From NCBI GenBank assembly GCA_016711085.1, contig JADJTR010000012.1:546140-610139 (forward strand): DNA of 64,000 nt, written 5' to 3'. The translations under genes were made by a program, and so were the position numbers. Shown in pieces: positions 25,050 to 34,073 of this stretch; the stretch's first letter is position 1, and the number at the start of each line of letters is the position of its first letter. The notes beneath the pieces are model-generated. The model did no database searches, was not told where the DNA came from, and saw only the letters and a list, made by a program, of their open reading frames with translations. This DNA is from Phyllobacteriaceae bacterium (GTDB lineage Bacteria; Pseudomonadota; Alphaproteobacteria; Rhizobiales; Rhizobiaceae).

Positions 25050-26092
25050 ATCCGCGCGCCGCCATCGACCGGGCCGGCCGATTGCCGCACAACAAGGCTG
25101 CAGGCCAGTTCGATGCGGCGCGGCGGCAATCCGGAAAAAGCCAGATCATCGAGCAACAGGCTGAGCGCGGCCGAACCGATCTCGCGCATCGGAATGTGCA
25201 TGGCGGTCAGCGGCGGGTTGCAGAAGGCCGAGAGCGGCAGATCGTCCATGCCGACAACGGAAACGTTGGACGGAACGGCGTAGCCGGATTGCTCGAGCCC
25301 CCGGATCGCGCCGTAGGCAAGGCTGTCGCCGGCGGTCAGCACGGCGGTGAAATCGAGGCCGCGTTGGCGAATTCGCCGCGCGACAGCCTCGGCGGCGAGT
25401 TCGGGGAGCCAGTCGGCGACTTCTTCGACAAGATCCCCGGTATCGGTGACGCCGGCTGCGGCGAGCGCATCGCGCCAGCCTTCGAAACGCCGCTCGATGG
25501 TGCGGCGTCCGCGCTTCATGAGGAAAAGGATGCGGTGGTGGCCAAGCGCGATCAGGTGCTGCGCGGCAAGCTGCGCGGCCGAGCGGTTGCATGGCGTCAC
25601 GCTCGAGTGGCGCATCGTCGGGTCGTCGCCGTTGACCAGAACGATCGGCTTGGAGAACCCCTCCGCCAAGGTGAGGACCTCGGCGTCGTCGAGGGTGAGA
25701 AAGAGACAGCCGGCCACGGCGGCGTCGTCCTCGGCCTCGCGCAGCAGGTCGACTTCGTCCTGCGGCGTCGCCACCGGCCGGGTGACGATGTCGACTCCGA
25801 GCGCGCGGGCGCGTTCGTTCAGGCCGTCGAGAACATGATAGGTGAACTGGTTGCGCGAATGGTCGAGCATCGCCACCGAGCTCGCCGCCAGGATGACCTT
25901 GCGATCCGTCATCGAAGCGGGAATGGCGTAGTTGAGTTCGCGCGCCGCCTTGACAATGCTGTCGCGCAACGCCTCGCGCACGCCGCCGGCGCCGGCAAGG
26001 GCGCGTGACGCGGTGCTCACCGAAACGCCGCAGCGTTCGGCGACTTCCTCAAGCCGGACGCGACGATTGGGCCGGCCACGTTTCCCTTTCAC
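25019..26092 (-). CDS. LacI-family transcriptional regulator, GTG start
   Basis: A 357-aa repressor. The helix-turn-helix is VRLEEVAERCGVSVSTASRA, then LAGAGGVREALRDSIVKAAR; the periplasmic-binding-protein-like sensor domain spans about residues 70-345 (DRKVILAASSVAMLDH, GHHRILFLMKRGRR, VVGMDDLPLSAFCNPPLTAM). GTG 26092 puts the DNA-binding domain at the usual distance from the N-terminus. An upstream ATG at 26167 would extend the gene through the probable promoter and operator. It faces the uronate operon and very likely represses it. Confidence 0.87.
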   Translation of the reverse strand: MKGKRGRPNRRVRLEEVAERCGVSVSTASRALAGAGGVREALRDSIVKAARELNYAIPASMTDRKVILAASSVAMLDHSRNQFTYHVLDGLNERARALGVDIVTRPVATPQDEVDLLREAEDDAAVAGCLFLTLDDAEVLTLAEGFSKPIVLVNGDDPTMRHSSVTPCNRSAAQLAAQHLIALGHHRILFLMKRGRRTIERRFEGWRDALAAAGVTDTGDLVEEVADWLPELAAEAVARRIRQRGLDFTAVLTAGDSLAYGAIRGLEQSGYAVPSNVSVVGMDDLPLSAFCNPPLTAMHIPMREIGSAALSLLLDDLAFSGLPPRRIELACSLVVRQSAGPVDGGARIHGPAAANRP

Positions 26093-26118
26093 GATTTGCC
26101 CACGCCCTTGCTGCCGAA

Positions 26119-26154
26119 TTGAACAAAACTGCAAAAAATTTTCAGATTGCGCAA
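26119..26154. promoter_or_regulatory. Candidate promoter/operator of the uronate operon
   Basis: The 111-base gap between LacI and the GH88/105 gene is AT-rich in its centre. TTGAAC at 26119-26124 could be a -35 box. A palindromic TTGCGCAA at 26147-26154, with the central CG step usual for LacI-family sites, would overlap the -10 region. Confidence 0.35.
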
Positions 26155-26203
26155 GAAAAATGATCATGGGAGAGTTTCGGACGTGGAAGGTTTGGGAGGA
26201 ACC

Positions 26204-27304
26204 ATGCCGCTGTCCTGCGAGCGCGTGAATTCGGTGTTGTCCGGACTGGTCGCCGGCATGACCGGACTGCGCCATGACGGCCGTTTTCATGAACCCAATC
26301 TCGATGGAACGCCCGGCGATTATGTCAGCTTCGACAGTTGGGAATGGCCGCAGGGCGTCGGCCTGTACGGACTGCAGCGGCTCTGGGCGCGCAGCGGCGA
26401 CGCCAAACTTCTCGAAACGATCGAAGCCTGGTACGACCAGCGCATCGCCGCCGGCCTGCCGGCGATGAACGTCAACACCACCGCGCCGATGCTGGCGCTC
26501 AGCGAAATGTGGCGTCGCCGCCGCCAGCCGCGTTTCGAACCGGTGCTTCGCCAATGGGCGGCGCAAATCGTCGACCGAATGCCGCGAACGCCCGAAGGCG
26601 GTTTCCAGCACAATGTCTCCGATCGCATCAACGATGACGAATTGTGGGACGACACCTTGTTCATGGTCGCGCTGTTTCTCGCGTCCTTCGGCCAGGCGTC
26701 GGGCGAGCTGCGTTTCATCGACGAGGCGGAAAAGCAATTCCTGGTGCATGCGCGTTTTCTCGCCGACACCCGTTCCGGCCTGTGGTTCCATGGCTGGACG
26801 TTCGACGGCCGGCACAATTTCGCCCGCGCGCTGTGGGGGCGCGGCAACGCCTGGATCACGGTCGGCATACTTGACCTGATCGAGCTGGCCGACATCGCGC
26901 CGTCCGTGCGCGTCCACCTGCTCGGCATCCTGCAAGCGCAGATCGCCGCGCTGTTGGAGCTCCAGACCGGGTCTGGCGCGTGGCGCACGCTGCTCGACGA
27001 CCCGACCTCGTATGAAGAGATTTCGGCAACAGCCGGCTTCGGCTACGGCCTGCTGAAAGCGGCGCGCACCGGCCTCGGTCCGCCGGGCTGTCGCGAAGCG
27101 GGACTTCGCGCGCTCGCCGCCGTCATGGCCAATATCGACGAACGCGGAGTCGTCTCCAACGTCTCCTACGGCACGCGCATGGGGCGCGACCTGCAATTCT
27201 ATCGCGACATCCCGATCCAGCCGACCGGATACGGCCAGGCGCTCGCCATATTGTGCCTGACGGAAGGATTGTCCCACCTCGAGGAAATGGCCAACGCCGC
27301 ATGA
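26204..27304 (+). CDS. Unsaturated glucuronyl/rhamnogalacturonyl hydrolase (GH88/GH105-like)
   Basis: A 366-aa (alpha/alpha)-barrel protein: FDSWEWPQGVGLYGLQRLW, NVNTTAPMLALSEMW, DELWDDTLFMVALFL with acidic residues in the family's catalytic region, HGWTFDGRHNFARALWGRGNAW and SATAGFGYGLLKAA. GH88/105 enzymes hydrate and release the unsaturated uronate from lyase-made disaccharides. No signal peptide is seen, so it works in the cytoplasm on imported oligomers. ATG 26204 follows GGGAGGA. The product feeds KduI, encoded next with a 4-base overlap. Confidence 0.88.
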   Translation: MPLSCERVNSVLSGLVAGMTGLRHDGRFHEPNLDGTPGDYVSFDSWEWPQGVGLYGLQRLWARSGDAKLLETIEAWYDQRIAAGLPAMNVNTTAPMLALSEMWRRRRQPRFEPVLRQWAAQIVDRMPRTPEGGFQHNVSDRINDDELWDDTLFMVALFLASFGQASGELRFIDEAEKQFLVHARFLADTRSGLWFHGWTFDGRHNFARALWGRGNAWITVGILDLIELADIAPSVRVHLLGILQAQIAALLELQTGSGAWRTLLDDPTSYEEISATAGFGYGLLKAARTGLGPPGCREAGLRALAAVMANIDERGVVSNVSYGTRMGRDLQFYRDIPIQPTGYGQALAILCLTEGLSHLEEMANAA

Positions 27305-28134
27305 TGAAGACCCTTTATGGCGCATCGCCCGCCGATATCGACGGCATGAACACGGACCGGCTGCGGGCCGAATTCCTGGTCGACGGCTTGTTCGCGCCCG
27401 GCGAAATCCGTTTCGCCTACACCCATATTGATCGGATGGTGGTCGGCGGCGCCGTGCCGCTCGGCGAGCCGCTCGGCTTCGGCGACGGCAAGGATGTCGG
27501 CACCGAATTGTTCTTCACCGCCCGCGAAATGGGCATCGCCAATCTTGGCGGTCCCGGCGTCGCGACAGTCGACGGCCGCAGCCATGTCCTGGCCAACCGC
27601 GACATCCTCTATGTCGGCCGCGGGACGCGTCATGTGAGTCTCGCCAGCAGCGATCCGGCCAATCCGGCGCGGTTTTACATGAATTCTGTCCCGGCCGGCG
27701 CCGATATCCCCTCCCGCCAGATCGCCAAGGCGGAAGCCAAGCCGCTGGACCTCGGGGAACAACGTCGCGCCAATAAACGGCGGCTGGCGATGTACATTCA
27801 CCCGGAGGTCGCGCCCTCCTGCCTGCTGTTGATGGGAATCACCGATCTGGCGCCAGGAAACATCTGGAACACCATGCCGCCGCACCTGCACGAGCGGCGC
27901 ATGGAGGCCTATTGCTATTTCGACCTGTCGGAGGAGGATCGGGTCATTCACCTGATGGGCCGCCCCGACAACACGCGCCACCTCATCGTCGCCAATGGCG
28001 ACGTGGTGCTGTCGCCGGCGTGGTCCATTCACATGGGCGCGGCGACCGGACCTTACGCCTTTGTCTGGGGCATGACCGGCGAAAACCAGGCCTATACCGA
28101 TGTCGATCAGGTGGCGGTGAAGGATTTGCGATGA
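27301..28134 (+). CDS. kduI: 5-dehydro-4-deoxy-D-glucuronate isomerase KduI
   Basis: A 277-aa cupin, the normal KduI length. Diagnostic segments are FTYTHIDRMVVGG-like FAYTHIDRMVVGGAVP, TARRE-like REMGIANLGG, MYIHPEVAPSCLLLMGIT, NTMPPHLHERRMEAYCYFDL with metal-binding His/Glu, and HMGAATGPYAFVWGMTGENQ. It isomerises 5-dehydro-4-deoxy-D-glucuronate to 3-deoxy-D-glycero-2,5-hexodiulosonate. It overlaps the GH88/105 gene and the next gene by 4 bases each, so translation is coupled along the operon. Confidence 0.95.
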   Translation: MMKTLYGASPADIDGMNTDRLRAEFLVDGLFAPGEIRFAYTHIDRMVVGGAVPLGEPLGFGDGKDVGTELFFTAREMGIANLGGPGVATVDGRSHVLANRDILYVGRGTRHVSLASSDPANPARFYMNSVPAGADIPSRQIAKAEAKPLDLGEQRRANKRRLAMYIHPEVAPSCLLLMGITDLAPGNIWNTMPPHLHERRMEAYCYFDLSEEDRVIHLMGRPDNTRHLIVANGDVVLSPAWSIHMGAATGPYAFVWGMTGENQAYTDVDQVAVKDLR

Positions 28135-30662
28135 ACGCCGCAACCCAAATCGAACCGCATCGGGCCCTGCGCCGGCCGCTCGGCGCCGGCGATCCCTTGG
28201 TCTATTGGCGCCTCGGGGCCGTACACGAGGCGCGCTACGATATCGCCGACCAACCGATGCAAGGGGAGATGGATCCCTTCTTCTTTCTGACCAAGCACAA
28301 GAATTTCATTCCGCATGAATATCCCTGCCGGACGCAATTCGCCGCCGAAAGGCGCGGCAAGCATCCGCTTGTCATCGGCGAACTCCAGCCGCGGCGCGTC
28401 TGGCTGCCCTTCGGTTCGCCGCGCGTCGACCTGTCCGGCTTCTGGTTCCGTCCGACAGCCATCGGCGCCTGGGCCGAAACGACCATCGAGGCGGCAACCG
28501 CGGGAGCGGCCCGCTTTCGGCTGCGGACCTGCGGCGGCGCGGTGCTGTTCGTCAATGGCGCCGAAGCGGGATGGATGGCGCCCTACGGACGCAATCTGGA
28601 ATCGGCAGAGGAGTTCGCGGTTTTCCTGCGCGCGGGCGCGAACACGATCCGCATCTGGTTCGACGATCTCGCCGAACGCGATGCACGCTACTATTTCCAG
28701 CTCGACTACCTCGCCGGCCCGGCGATCGCCCATGCGTTGCCCGTTCCGGTCGACGAGGCGATTGCCGACGCCATGGAGGCGGCGCTCGACGCCATGCGGT
28801 TCGAGCGCCCGGCCTATGACGGCGGCGAAGTTGCGCTTGTCACCGACGTCGCGCTTCCCGCCGATGCGAAGGTGGCAGTGGTCATCGAAGGCGATTTCAT
28901 GTCGATCGAGGCGCCGGTGCGTTTCGATCTGCGGCTGGCGGCCGGCGAAAGGCGCATTCCGGTTGGCGACGCCGAAAATCTGCCGGCCGATTTCCGGCAC
29001 TTCAAGGTGTCGCTGTCGATCGGCGGGTTTGACGCTTCGCGCGTCTTCGGCGTCGAGCTCAGCCATGCGCGCCGCCAGGGCGTCGCGCCGGCGTCGCTGG
29101 CGGAACGGATTTCGGAAGCGCTGGCCGAGGTCGCCTGCCACGCCGAGGCCGACACGGTGCGGGCGCTCGCCCGCCTCGCCATCGGCGCACAGGGCGAAGA
29201 AACCGACGCAATGATCGCCGCTTCGCTGCCGGCGATCGAGGACGTCCACGACTGCGCCGACTTCATTCTCGTGCCGCTGCTCTGGTGCCGCAAGGAATTC
29301 GGCCACCTGATCGCCAACGGGCTGCTCGCGCGCGTCGACGCCGCCATTCTCGGCTATCGCTACTGGATGGATGAACCGGGCAACGACGTGCAGTGGTATT
29401 TCTCCGAGAACCATGCGCTTCTGTTCCACACGGCCGCCTATCTCGCCGGCGGGATCCTTCCAGAGGCGCGGTTCGCGCGCTCGGGGAGAACCGGCACGGA
29501 ACAATCGGCGGTCGGCGCGGCGCGGGTGCGGGCGTGGCTCGACCATTTCGAACAATGGGAAATGGCTGAGTTCAATTCTGCGCCCTATTTTCCCATCGAC
29601 CTGAAGGGATTGTGCGCCCTTCATGCTTTGGCGCCCGACGCCGACATCGCCGGTCGCGCCGGCAAGGCGATCGTCCGATTGCTCGAAGTCGTCGCCCGTT
29701 CGGCCCACCACGGCGTCATGACCGGCGCGCAGGGCCGCTCCTACGAGCACACGCTGCGCGCCGCCCGCTCGCTGGAGCTTTCGGGCATCAGCCGCATGCT
29801 TTGGGGCAAAGGCAACTACGGCATGCGATTCCATGCGCTGCCGCAATTGGCGCTCTGCCTGCGCGACCACGGACTGGCCCTGCCGGGCGAACTCGCGGCG
29901 ATCGCCTCGGTCGACGGTGGCGTGGCGTGGGAATGGTGTTTTGCCCAGGGCCAGGACCGCTTCGCCCGCCTCTATCACCACAAGACCCGCGAACACGCCA
30001 TGGGCAGCGCCGCCGCCTATCGATGGAATCAATGGGGCTACCAGGAAACCGTTCTGCACGCGCGCCTCGGCGACAATCCCGACGCGCAAATCTGGATCAA
30101 CCATCCCGGCGAAGTGCTGCAATCGGGCTACGGACGCCCATCCTATTGGGGCGGCTGCGGCACGCTGCCGAGAGTCCATCAATACCGGGCATTGGCGGTT
30201 GTGCGTTTCGACTGTTCGGGCGAGCAGCCGGACTTCACGCATGCCTGGTTTCCGCAAAGCGTCTTCGACGCGGCGCGGGTTTCGGCTGACCGGGCCGTGG
30301 CGAGAGCCGGCGACGCCTACGCGCTGTTGAAAACGGCGACGCCGCTGAGCCAAGTGACGCGCGGACCGACCGCTGGCAACGAGTTACGCGCGGCAGGGCG
30401 GCGGACCACCTGGATCATTCGGCTCGGGGAGCGTGCGACAGCGGGTTCGCTCGACGCCTTTGCCGAAATGCACGAACGAATCGCCGTCACCGAAGGCCCG
30501 GACGACGAATTGATCGTCGATGATCGGGAATACGGGCGCGTGCGTTTTCTCGGCGATGGATGCGCCATCGCCGAGGGTCGGGTGATCGACCCATCCGAAT
30601 GGACGGTTTTGGGAAAAGCCGTTCGCCTGGCGACATCGGACGCGAAGGAGCGCGTCGCATGA
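28131..30662 (+). CDS. Unrecognised 843-aa protein of the uronate operon
   Basis: I do not recognise a named family. The N-terminal third looks like a beta-sandwich, sugar-binding type region (RLRTCGGAVLFVNGAEAGW, FLRAGANTIRIWFDDLAERD). The central and C-terminal parts are helix-rich with aromatic motifs: WYFSENHALLFHTAAYLAGG near residue 420, EFNSAPYFPIDLKGLCAL, GRSYEHTLRAARSLELSG, LWGKGNYGMRFHALPQLAL. Such (alpha/alpha)-toroid plus beta-sandwich layouts occur in polysaccharide lyases and hydrolases. There is no signal peptide. It overlaps KduI by 4 bases, so it is an integral part of this operon and may make or process the unsaturated oligomer. Confidence 0.85.
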   Translation: MNAATQIEPHRALRRPLGAGDPLVYWRLGAVHEARYDIADQPMQGEMDPFFFLTKHKNFIPHEYPCRTQFAAERRGKHPLVIGELQPRRVWLPFGSPRVDLSGFWFRPTAIGAWAETTIEAATAGAARFRLRTCGGAVLFVNGAEAGWMAPYGRNLESAEEFAVFLRAGANTIRIWFDDLAERDARYYFQLDYLAGPAIAHALPVPVDEAIADAMEAALDAMRFERPAYDGGEVALVTDVALPADAKVAVVIEGDFMSIEAPVRFDLRLAAGERRIPVGDAENLPADFRHFKVSLSIGGFDASRVFGVELSHARRQGVAPASLAERISEALAEVACHAEADTVRALARLAIGAQGEETDAMIAASLPAIEDVHDCADFILVPLLWCRKEFGHLIANGLLARVDAAILGYRYWMDEPGNDVQWYFSENHALLFHTAAYLAGGILPEARFARSGRTGTEQSAVGAARVRAWLDHFEQWEMAEFNSAPYFPIDLKGLCALHALAPDADIAGRAGKAIVRLLEVVARSAHHGVMTGAQGRSYEHTLRAARSLELSGISRMLWGKGNYGMRFHALPQLALCLRDHGLALPGELAAIASVDGGVAWEWCFAQGQDRFARLYHHKTREHAMGSAAAYRWNQWGYQETVLHARLGDNPDAQIWINHPGEVLQSGYGRPSYWGGCGTLPRVHQYRALAVVRFDCSGEQPDFTHAWFPQSVFDAARVSADRAVARAGDAYALLKTATPLSQVTRGPTAGNELRAAGRRTTWIIRLGERATAGSLDAFAEMHERIAVTEGPDDELIVDDREYGRVRFLGDGCAIAEGRVIDPSEWTVLGKAVRLATSDAKERVA

Positions 30663-30731
30663 CCGGGATGAACCGTCGACAATCATAATCAATCCGCGGG
30701 CGTGATCCCGCAAAATCGGGAGGACTGCACA

Positions 30732-31998
30732 ATGAAAATGACCGGGAAACTCTTGGCCGCCTTTGCGGCGAGCCTCTTGACCACGAGCGCAATGGCCGGC
30801 GACGTCCGCGTCATGTGGTATTCGGACGGCGTGGAAGGCGAGGTCATCCAGGACCTGCTCAACCGCTTCATGAAAGACAATCCGGACATCAAGGTGACTC
30901 TCGACAATGTCGCCTACAAGGTGATCCAGGAGCAGCTTCCCATCCAGCTGGAAGCGGGACAGGGACCGGATATCGCACGCGTCACCAACATCAAGGAACT
31001 GGCCGGACACTGGCTCGACATTCGCCCGCTGGTCGCCGACGCCAAATACTGGGATGACAATTTCGGCGCCCAGGCCGACTGGATGCGTCCTGATGGCTCC
31101 AACGCCATCACCGGCTTCATGACACAGCTGACATTGACCGGCGGCTTCGCCAACAAGACCCTGTTCGAACAGGCGGGCGTCGCCCTTCCCGGCGACAAGG
31201 CGACATGGGACGACTGGATCAAGGCGTCCGCTGAGGTCATGAAGAGCCAGAAGACCGCGGCTGCCTTCGCCATCGACCGTTCCGGTCACCGTATCTCCGG
31301 GCCGAACGTCTCTTACGGGGCCAACTATATCGGCGCCGACGGCAAGCCGGCCAAGGTCGACGATGGCGTCAAGGCCTTCGCCGCCAAACTCGTCGACTGG
31401 GCCAAGCAAGGTCTGATGCTGAAGGAAACCTGGGTGTCGGCGGCCGGTTCGACCGACCGGGCGGCGGCGGACGATTTCATCAACGCCCAGATTCCTTTCT
31501 ATTATTCGGGCAGCTGGCAGGTCTCCAACCTGTCGACCAAAATCGCCGACGGGTTCGACTGGGTGGCGACGGGTTCGCCCTGCGGCACCGCGGGCTGCTC
31601 CGGCCTGAAAGGCGGCGCGGCGCTGGTGGCGATCAAATACACGAAAAACGCCGCCGATGTCGCCAAGGTCATGGACTTCCTGGCGCGCGAGGATGTCGTG
31701 AAGGAGTTCAGCGAGCGCACGCTGTTCCTGCCGGCGCACAAGGGCGTCGTCGCCAAAGGCGGCCTCAGCTGGGCCACCAAGGACAAGAATGTCGGCCCGG
31801 CGCTCGACGCCTTCGTCAAGGCGTCCGGCGAAACATTGCCGGCTTCCGACGCGCTGCCGGCATGGAAATGGGCTTCGGCCTATTACGGCGCCCTTGGTCA
31901 CGCGCATCAGCCAGGTCATGGCCGACGAGATGCCGATCGGCGACGCCTGGGCCAAGATCGACCAGGACATCGCCGACAAGGTCGCCCAGGCGAAATGA
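30732..31998 (+). CDS. ABC sugar-binding protein, CUT1 type (one frameshift)
   Basis: A signal peptide (MKMTGKLLAAFAASLLTTSAMA) precedes an SBP_bac_1-type domain: VRVMWYSDGVEGEVIQDLLN, QLEAGQGPDIARVTNIKEL, TLFEQAGVALP, FYYSGSWQVSNL, GGAALVAIKYTKN. The coding region has one extra base near 31896. Removing one G of a GG pair joins YYGAL to VTRISQVMADEMP and gives a 421-aa protein of normal size. Without the correction the frame runs on into the permease gene. It should bind the oligo-uronide in the periplasm for the permeases and ATPase that follow. Confidence 0.88.
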
Positions 31999-33017
31999 AC
32001 GGCTTGTCCACCCTTGCCAGCCGGACCGGCGCCGCCTTTGCGGCGCCGGTTCTCTGGCTTGCGGCGATCGTCAACATCCCGCTCAAGGCGTGGCAGAAAG
32101 CGACCGGCACCAATGGCATGGCGGCGTTTTTCCTGGCGCCCAACATGGCGATCTTTGCTGTCTTCGTGCTGACGCCCTTCGTCATCAATTTCGTCTATTC
32201 GGTCACGTCGGGCGGCGCTTTTTTCCTTGCGGACCGGTCCTATGTCGGCCTGGAGCAATACCGGCGTCTGTTCGATTGCGGGAACATTTTCGACGCGGCG
32301 ACCTGCCGGGAGGACCTGTTCTGGAAAGCCGTGCGCAACACCGGTGTGTTCGTGGTTGTCCAGGTCGCGCTGCTCACCGTCGTATCGATGATCACCGCGC
32401 TGATCCTCAACCGCGAGATCGCGGCGCGCAGTTTCTGGCGGGCGGTGTTTTTCTTTCCCGTGCTTTTGTCGCCGGTCGTCGTCGGCCTGATCTGGCGCTG
32501 GATCCTGCAGCGCCAAGGGTTGCTGAACTACGTTCTCTACATTTTCGGAGCGGAACCCCATGACTGGCTGACAGAGCGGGTTCCGGCCTTCACCGCGGCT
32601 GTTACCGTATCGGTCTGGGCCCATATGGGCTTTTTCACGCTGATCCTGCTTGCCGGTCTGCAAGCCATTCCCCGCGATCTCTACGAAGCCGCCGAAATGG
32701 ACGGCACGAAACCGGCCCGGGTGTTCTGGCGCATCACATTGCCGCTGCTCGTGCCTAACCTGCTCGTGGTGATTATTCTCGCGCTGATCCGCGCCGTGCA
32801 GATTTTCGACGAGGTCTATGTGCTGACCGGCGGCGGCCCCGGCACGTCGACGCTCTACCTCACCCAGTACATCTATGAAATCGGCTTCGCGTCGTTGCTG
32901 CGCAATCCCGGTCTCGCGGCGGCGGCGTCGATCCTGATGGGCGCGGTCCTCGTCGTCCTGACCCTCATCCAGTTGCAGATTGGCCGGCGCGGCGAACGCA
33001 GGGGGACCCGCGAATGA
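31995..33017 (+). CDS. ABC sugar permease 1 (MalF/UgpA type)
   Basis: A 340-aa permease with six main hydrophobic segments and the EAA loop DLYEAAEMDGTKPARVFWRI near residue 232. FFLAPNMAIFAVFVLTPFV marks the first segment of the core. ATG 31995 overlaps the end of the binding-protein gene (ATGA). A hydrophobic stretch also precedes the core (residues 15-30), giving a possible extra segment. It pairs with permease 2 next to it. Confidence 0.92.
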   Translation: MNGLSTLASRTGAAFAAPVLWLAAIVNIPLKAWQKATGTNGMAAFFLAPNMAIFAVFVLTPFVINFVYSVTSGGAFFLADRSYVGLEQYRRLFDCGNIFDAATCREDLFWKAVRNTGVFVVVQVALLTVVSMITALILNREIAARSFWRAVFFFPVLLSPVVVGLIWRWILQRQGLLNYVLYIFGAEPHDWLTERVPAFTAAVTVSVWAHMGFFTLILLAGLQAIPRDLYEAAEMDGTKPARVFWRITLPLLVPNLLVVIILALIRAVQIFDEVYVLTGGGPGTSTLYLTQYIYEIGFASLLRNPGLAAAASILMGAVLVVLTLIQLQIGRRGERRGTRE

Positions 33018-34066
33018 CCGGCGTGATGGCGTTCATCGCCCGCCGACGCGGCGGCAAGTCCTGGCACTGGACCGATGCGGTGACCTGGATCTGGCTCATC
33101 GGCGGCCTGTTCGTCATGTTCGGTCCGGCGCTTTGGCTGACGGCATCCTCATTCAAGTCCCCGGCGCAATTGGCGGAGTTTCCGCCGACGATATTGCCCT
33201 ATGTCTCCCGCCAGGTTGACGTCGAGGGCTACGACAAGCCGCTCAATCTCTACACGGTGACCATGCCGGACGGCTCGTCGCGGATTCTGGCGGAAGTCCG
33301 CCGCGTCGGCATTGTGGCGCACATGGTCGATCCGCAGTCGCCCGGCGAAATCGTCAAGATCAACATCGCCGATCGAAAGCCGCTGCGCGAAATCGGTTTC
33401 GCCACGGAGAACTATGTCGTACCGCTTCAGCAGAACGACTTCCTTCTCTATTTGCGCAATTCGGTTTTCGTCACCGTGATCGCGACGCTGATCACGCTGC
33501 TGACCAATTCCATGGCGGCGTTCGCGCTGTCGAAATACAAGTTTCCTGGCCGCGATTTCGTCCTGCTGCTGATCGTCGGCACGTTGATGGTGCCGCTCTC
33601 GGTCGTGTTGGTGCCTCTCTATTCGGTGGTCAACGCCACCGGCCTGTTCGATTCGCTGTGGGGAATCATCCTGCCGACCGTGGCGACGCCGACCGGCGTA
33701 TTCCTTCTGCGCCAATACATGCTGACCATTCCCGACGAACTGCTCGACGCGGCGCGGATGGACAATGCCTCCGAGTGGCAAATCTACTGGCGAATCGTGT
33801 TGCCGCTTGCCGCGCCGGCGCTCGCCGTGCTGGCGATCTTCTCGGTCGTCTGGCGCTGGAATGACTTCCTGTGGCCGCTGGTCGTGCTGTCGCGAAAGGA
33901 ACTCTACACGCTGCAGGTCGGCCTCAACACCTATGCCGGCGAACTGAACGTGCAATGGCATTACATCCTGGCGATGACGGTGGTGACGATGATCCCCGTC
34001 GTTCTCGTGTTCGTATTCCTGCAGCGCTTCATCACTTCCGGCATCGCCGGATCGGGATTGAAATAG
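33014..34066 (+). CDS. ABC sugar permease 2 (MalG type)
   Basis: A 350-aa permease with the EAA motif ELLDAARMDNASEWQIYWRI near residue 245. Between the first two membrane segments there is a long periplasmic loop of about 95 residues (from SFKSPAQLAEFPP to PLQQNDFLLY), larger than in MalG. This enlarged loop could contact the binding protein or a charged oligosaccharide. Overlap with permease 1 is 4 bases. Confidence 0.92.
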   Translation: MTGVMAFIARRRGGKSWHWTDAVTWIWLIGGLFVMFGPALWLTASSFKSPAQLAEFPPTILPYVSRQVDVEGYDKPLNLYTVTMPDGSSRILAEVRRVGIVAHMVDPQSPGEIVKINIADRKPLREIGFATENYVVPLQQNDFLLYLRNSVFVTVIATLITLLTNSMAAFALSKYKFPGRDFVLLLIVGTLMVPLSVVLVPLYSVVNATGLFDSLWGIILPTVATPTGVFLLRQYMLTIPDELLDAARMDNASEWQIYWRIVLPLAAPALAVLAIFSVVWRWNDFLWPLVVLSRKELYTLQVGLNTYAGELNVQWHYILAMTVVTMIPVVLVFVFLQRFITSGIAGSGLK

Positions 34067-34073
34067 GAACGCC

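Noticed and set aside
25019..27325. 768-aa minus-strand frame containing LacI
   Set aside because: The N-terminal 400 residues are antisense to the GH88/105 gene. The LacI helix-turn-helix starts only after GTG 26092.
30702..33017. 771-aa fusion of sugar-binding protein and permease
   Set aside because: The fusion comes from a one-base insertion near 31896. The binding protein's true C-terminus is in the next frame and the permease has its own ATG with an ATGA overlap.
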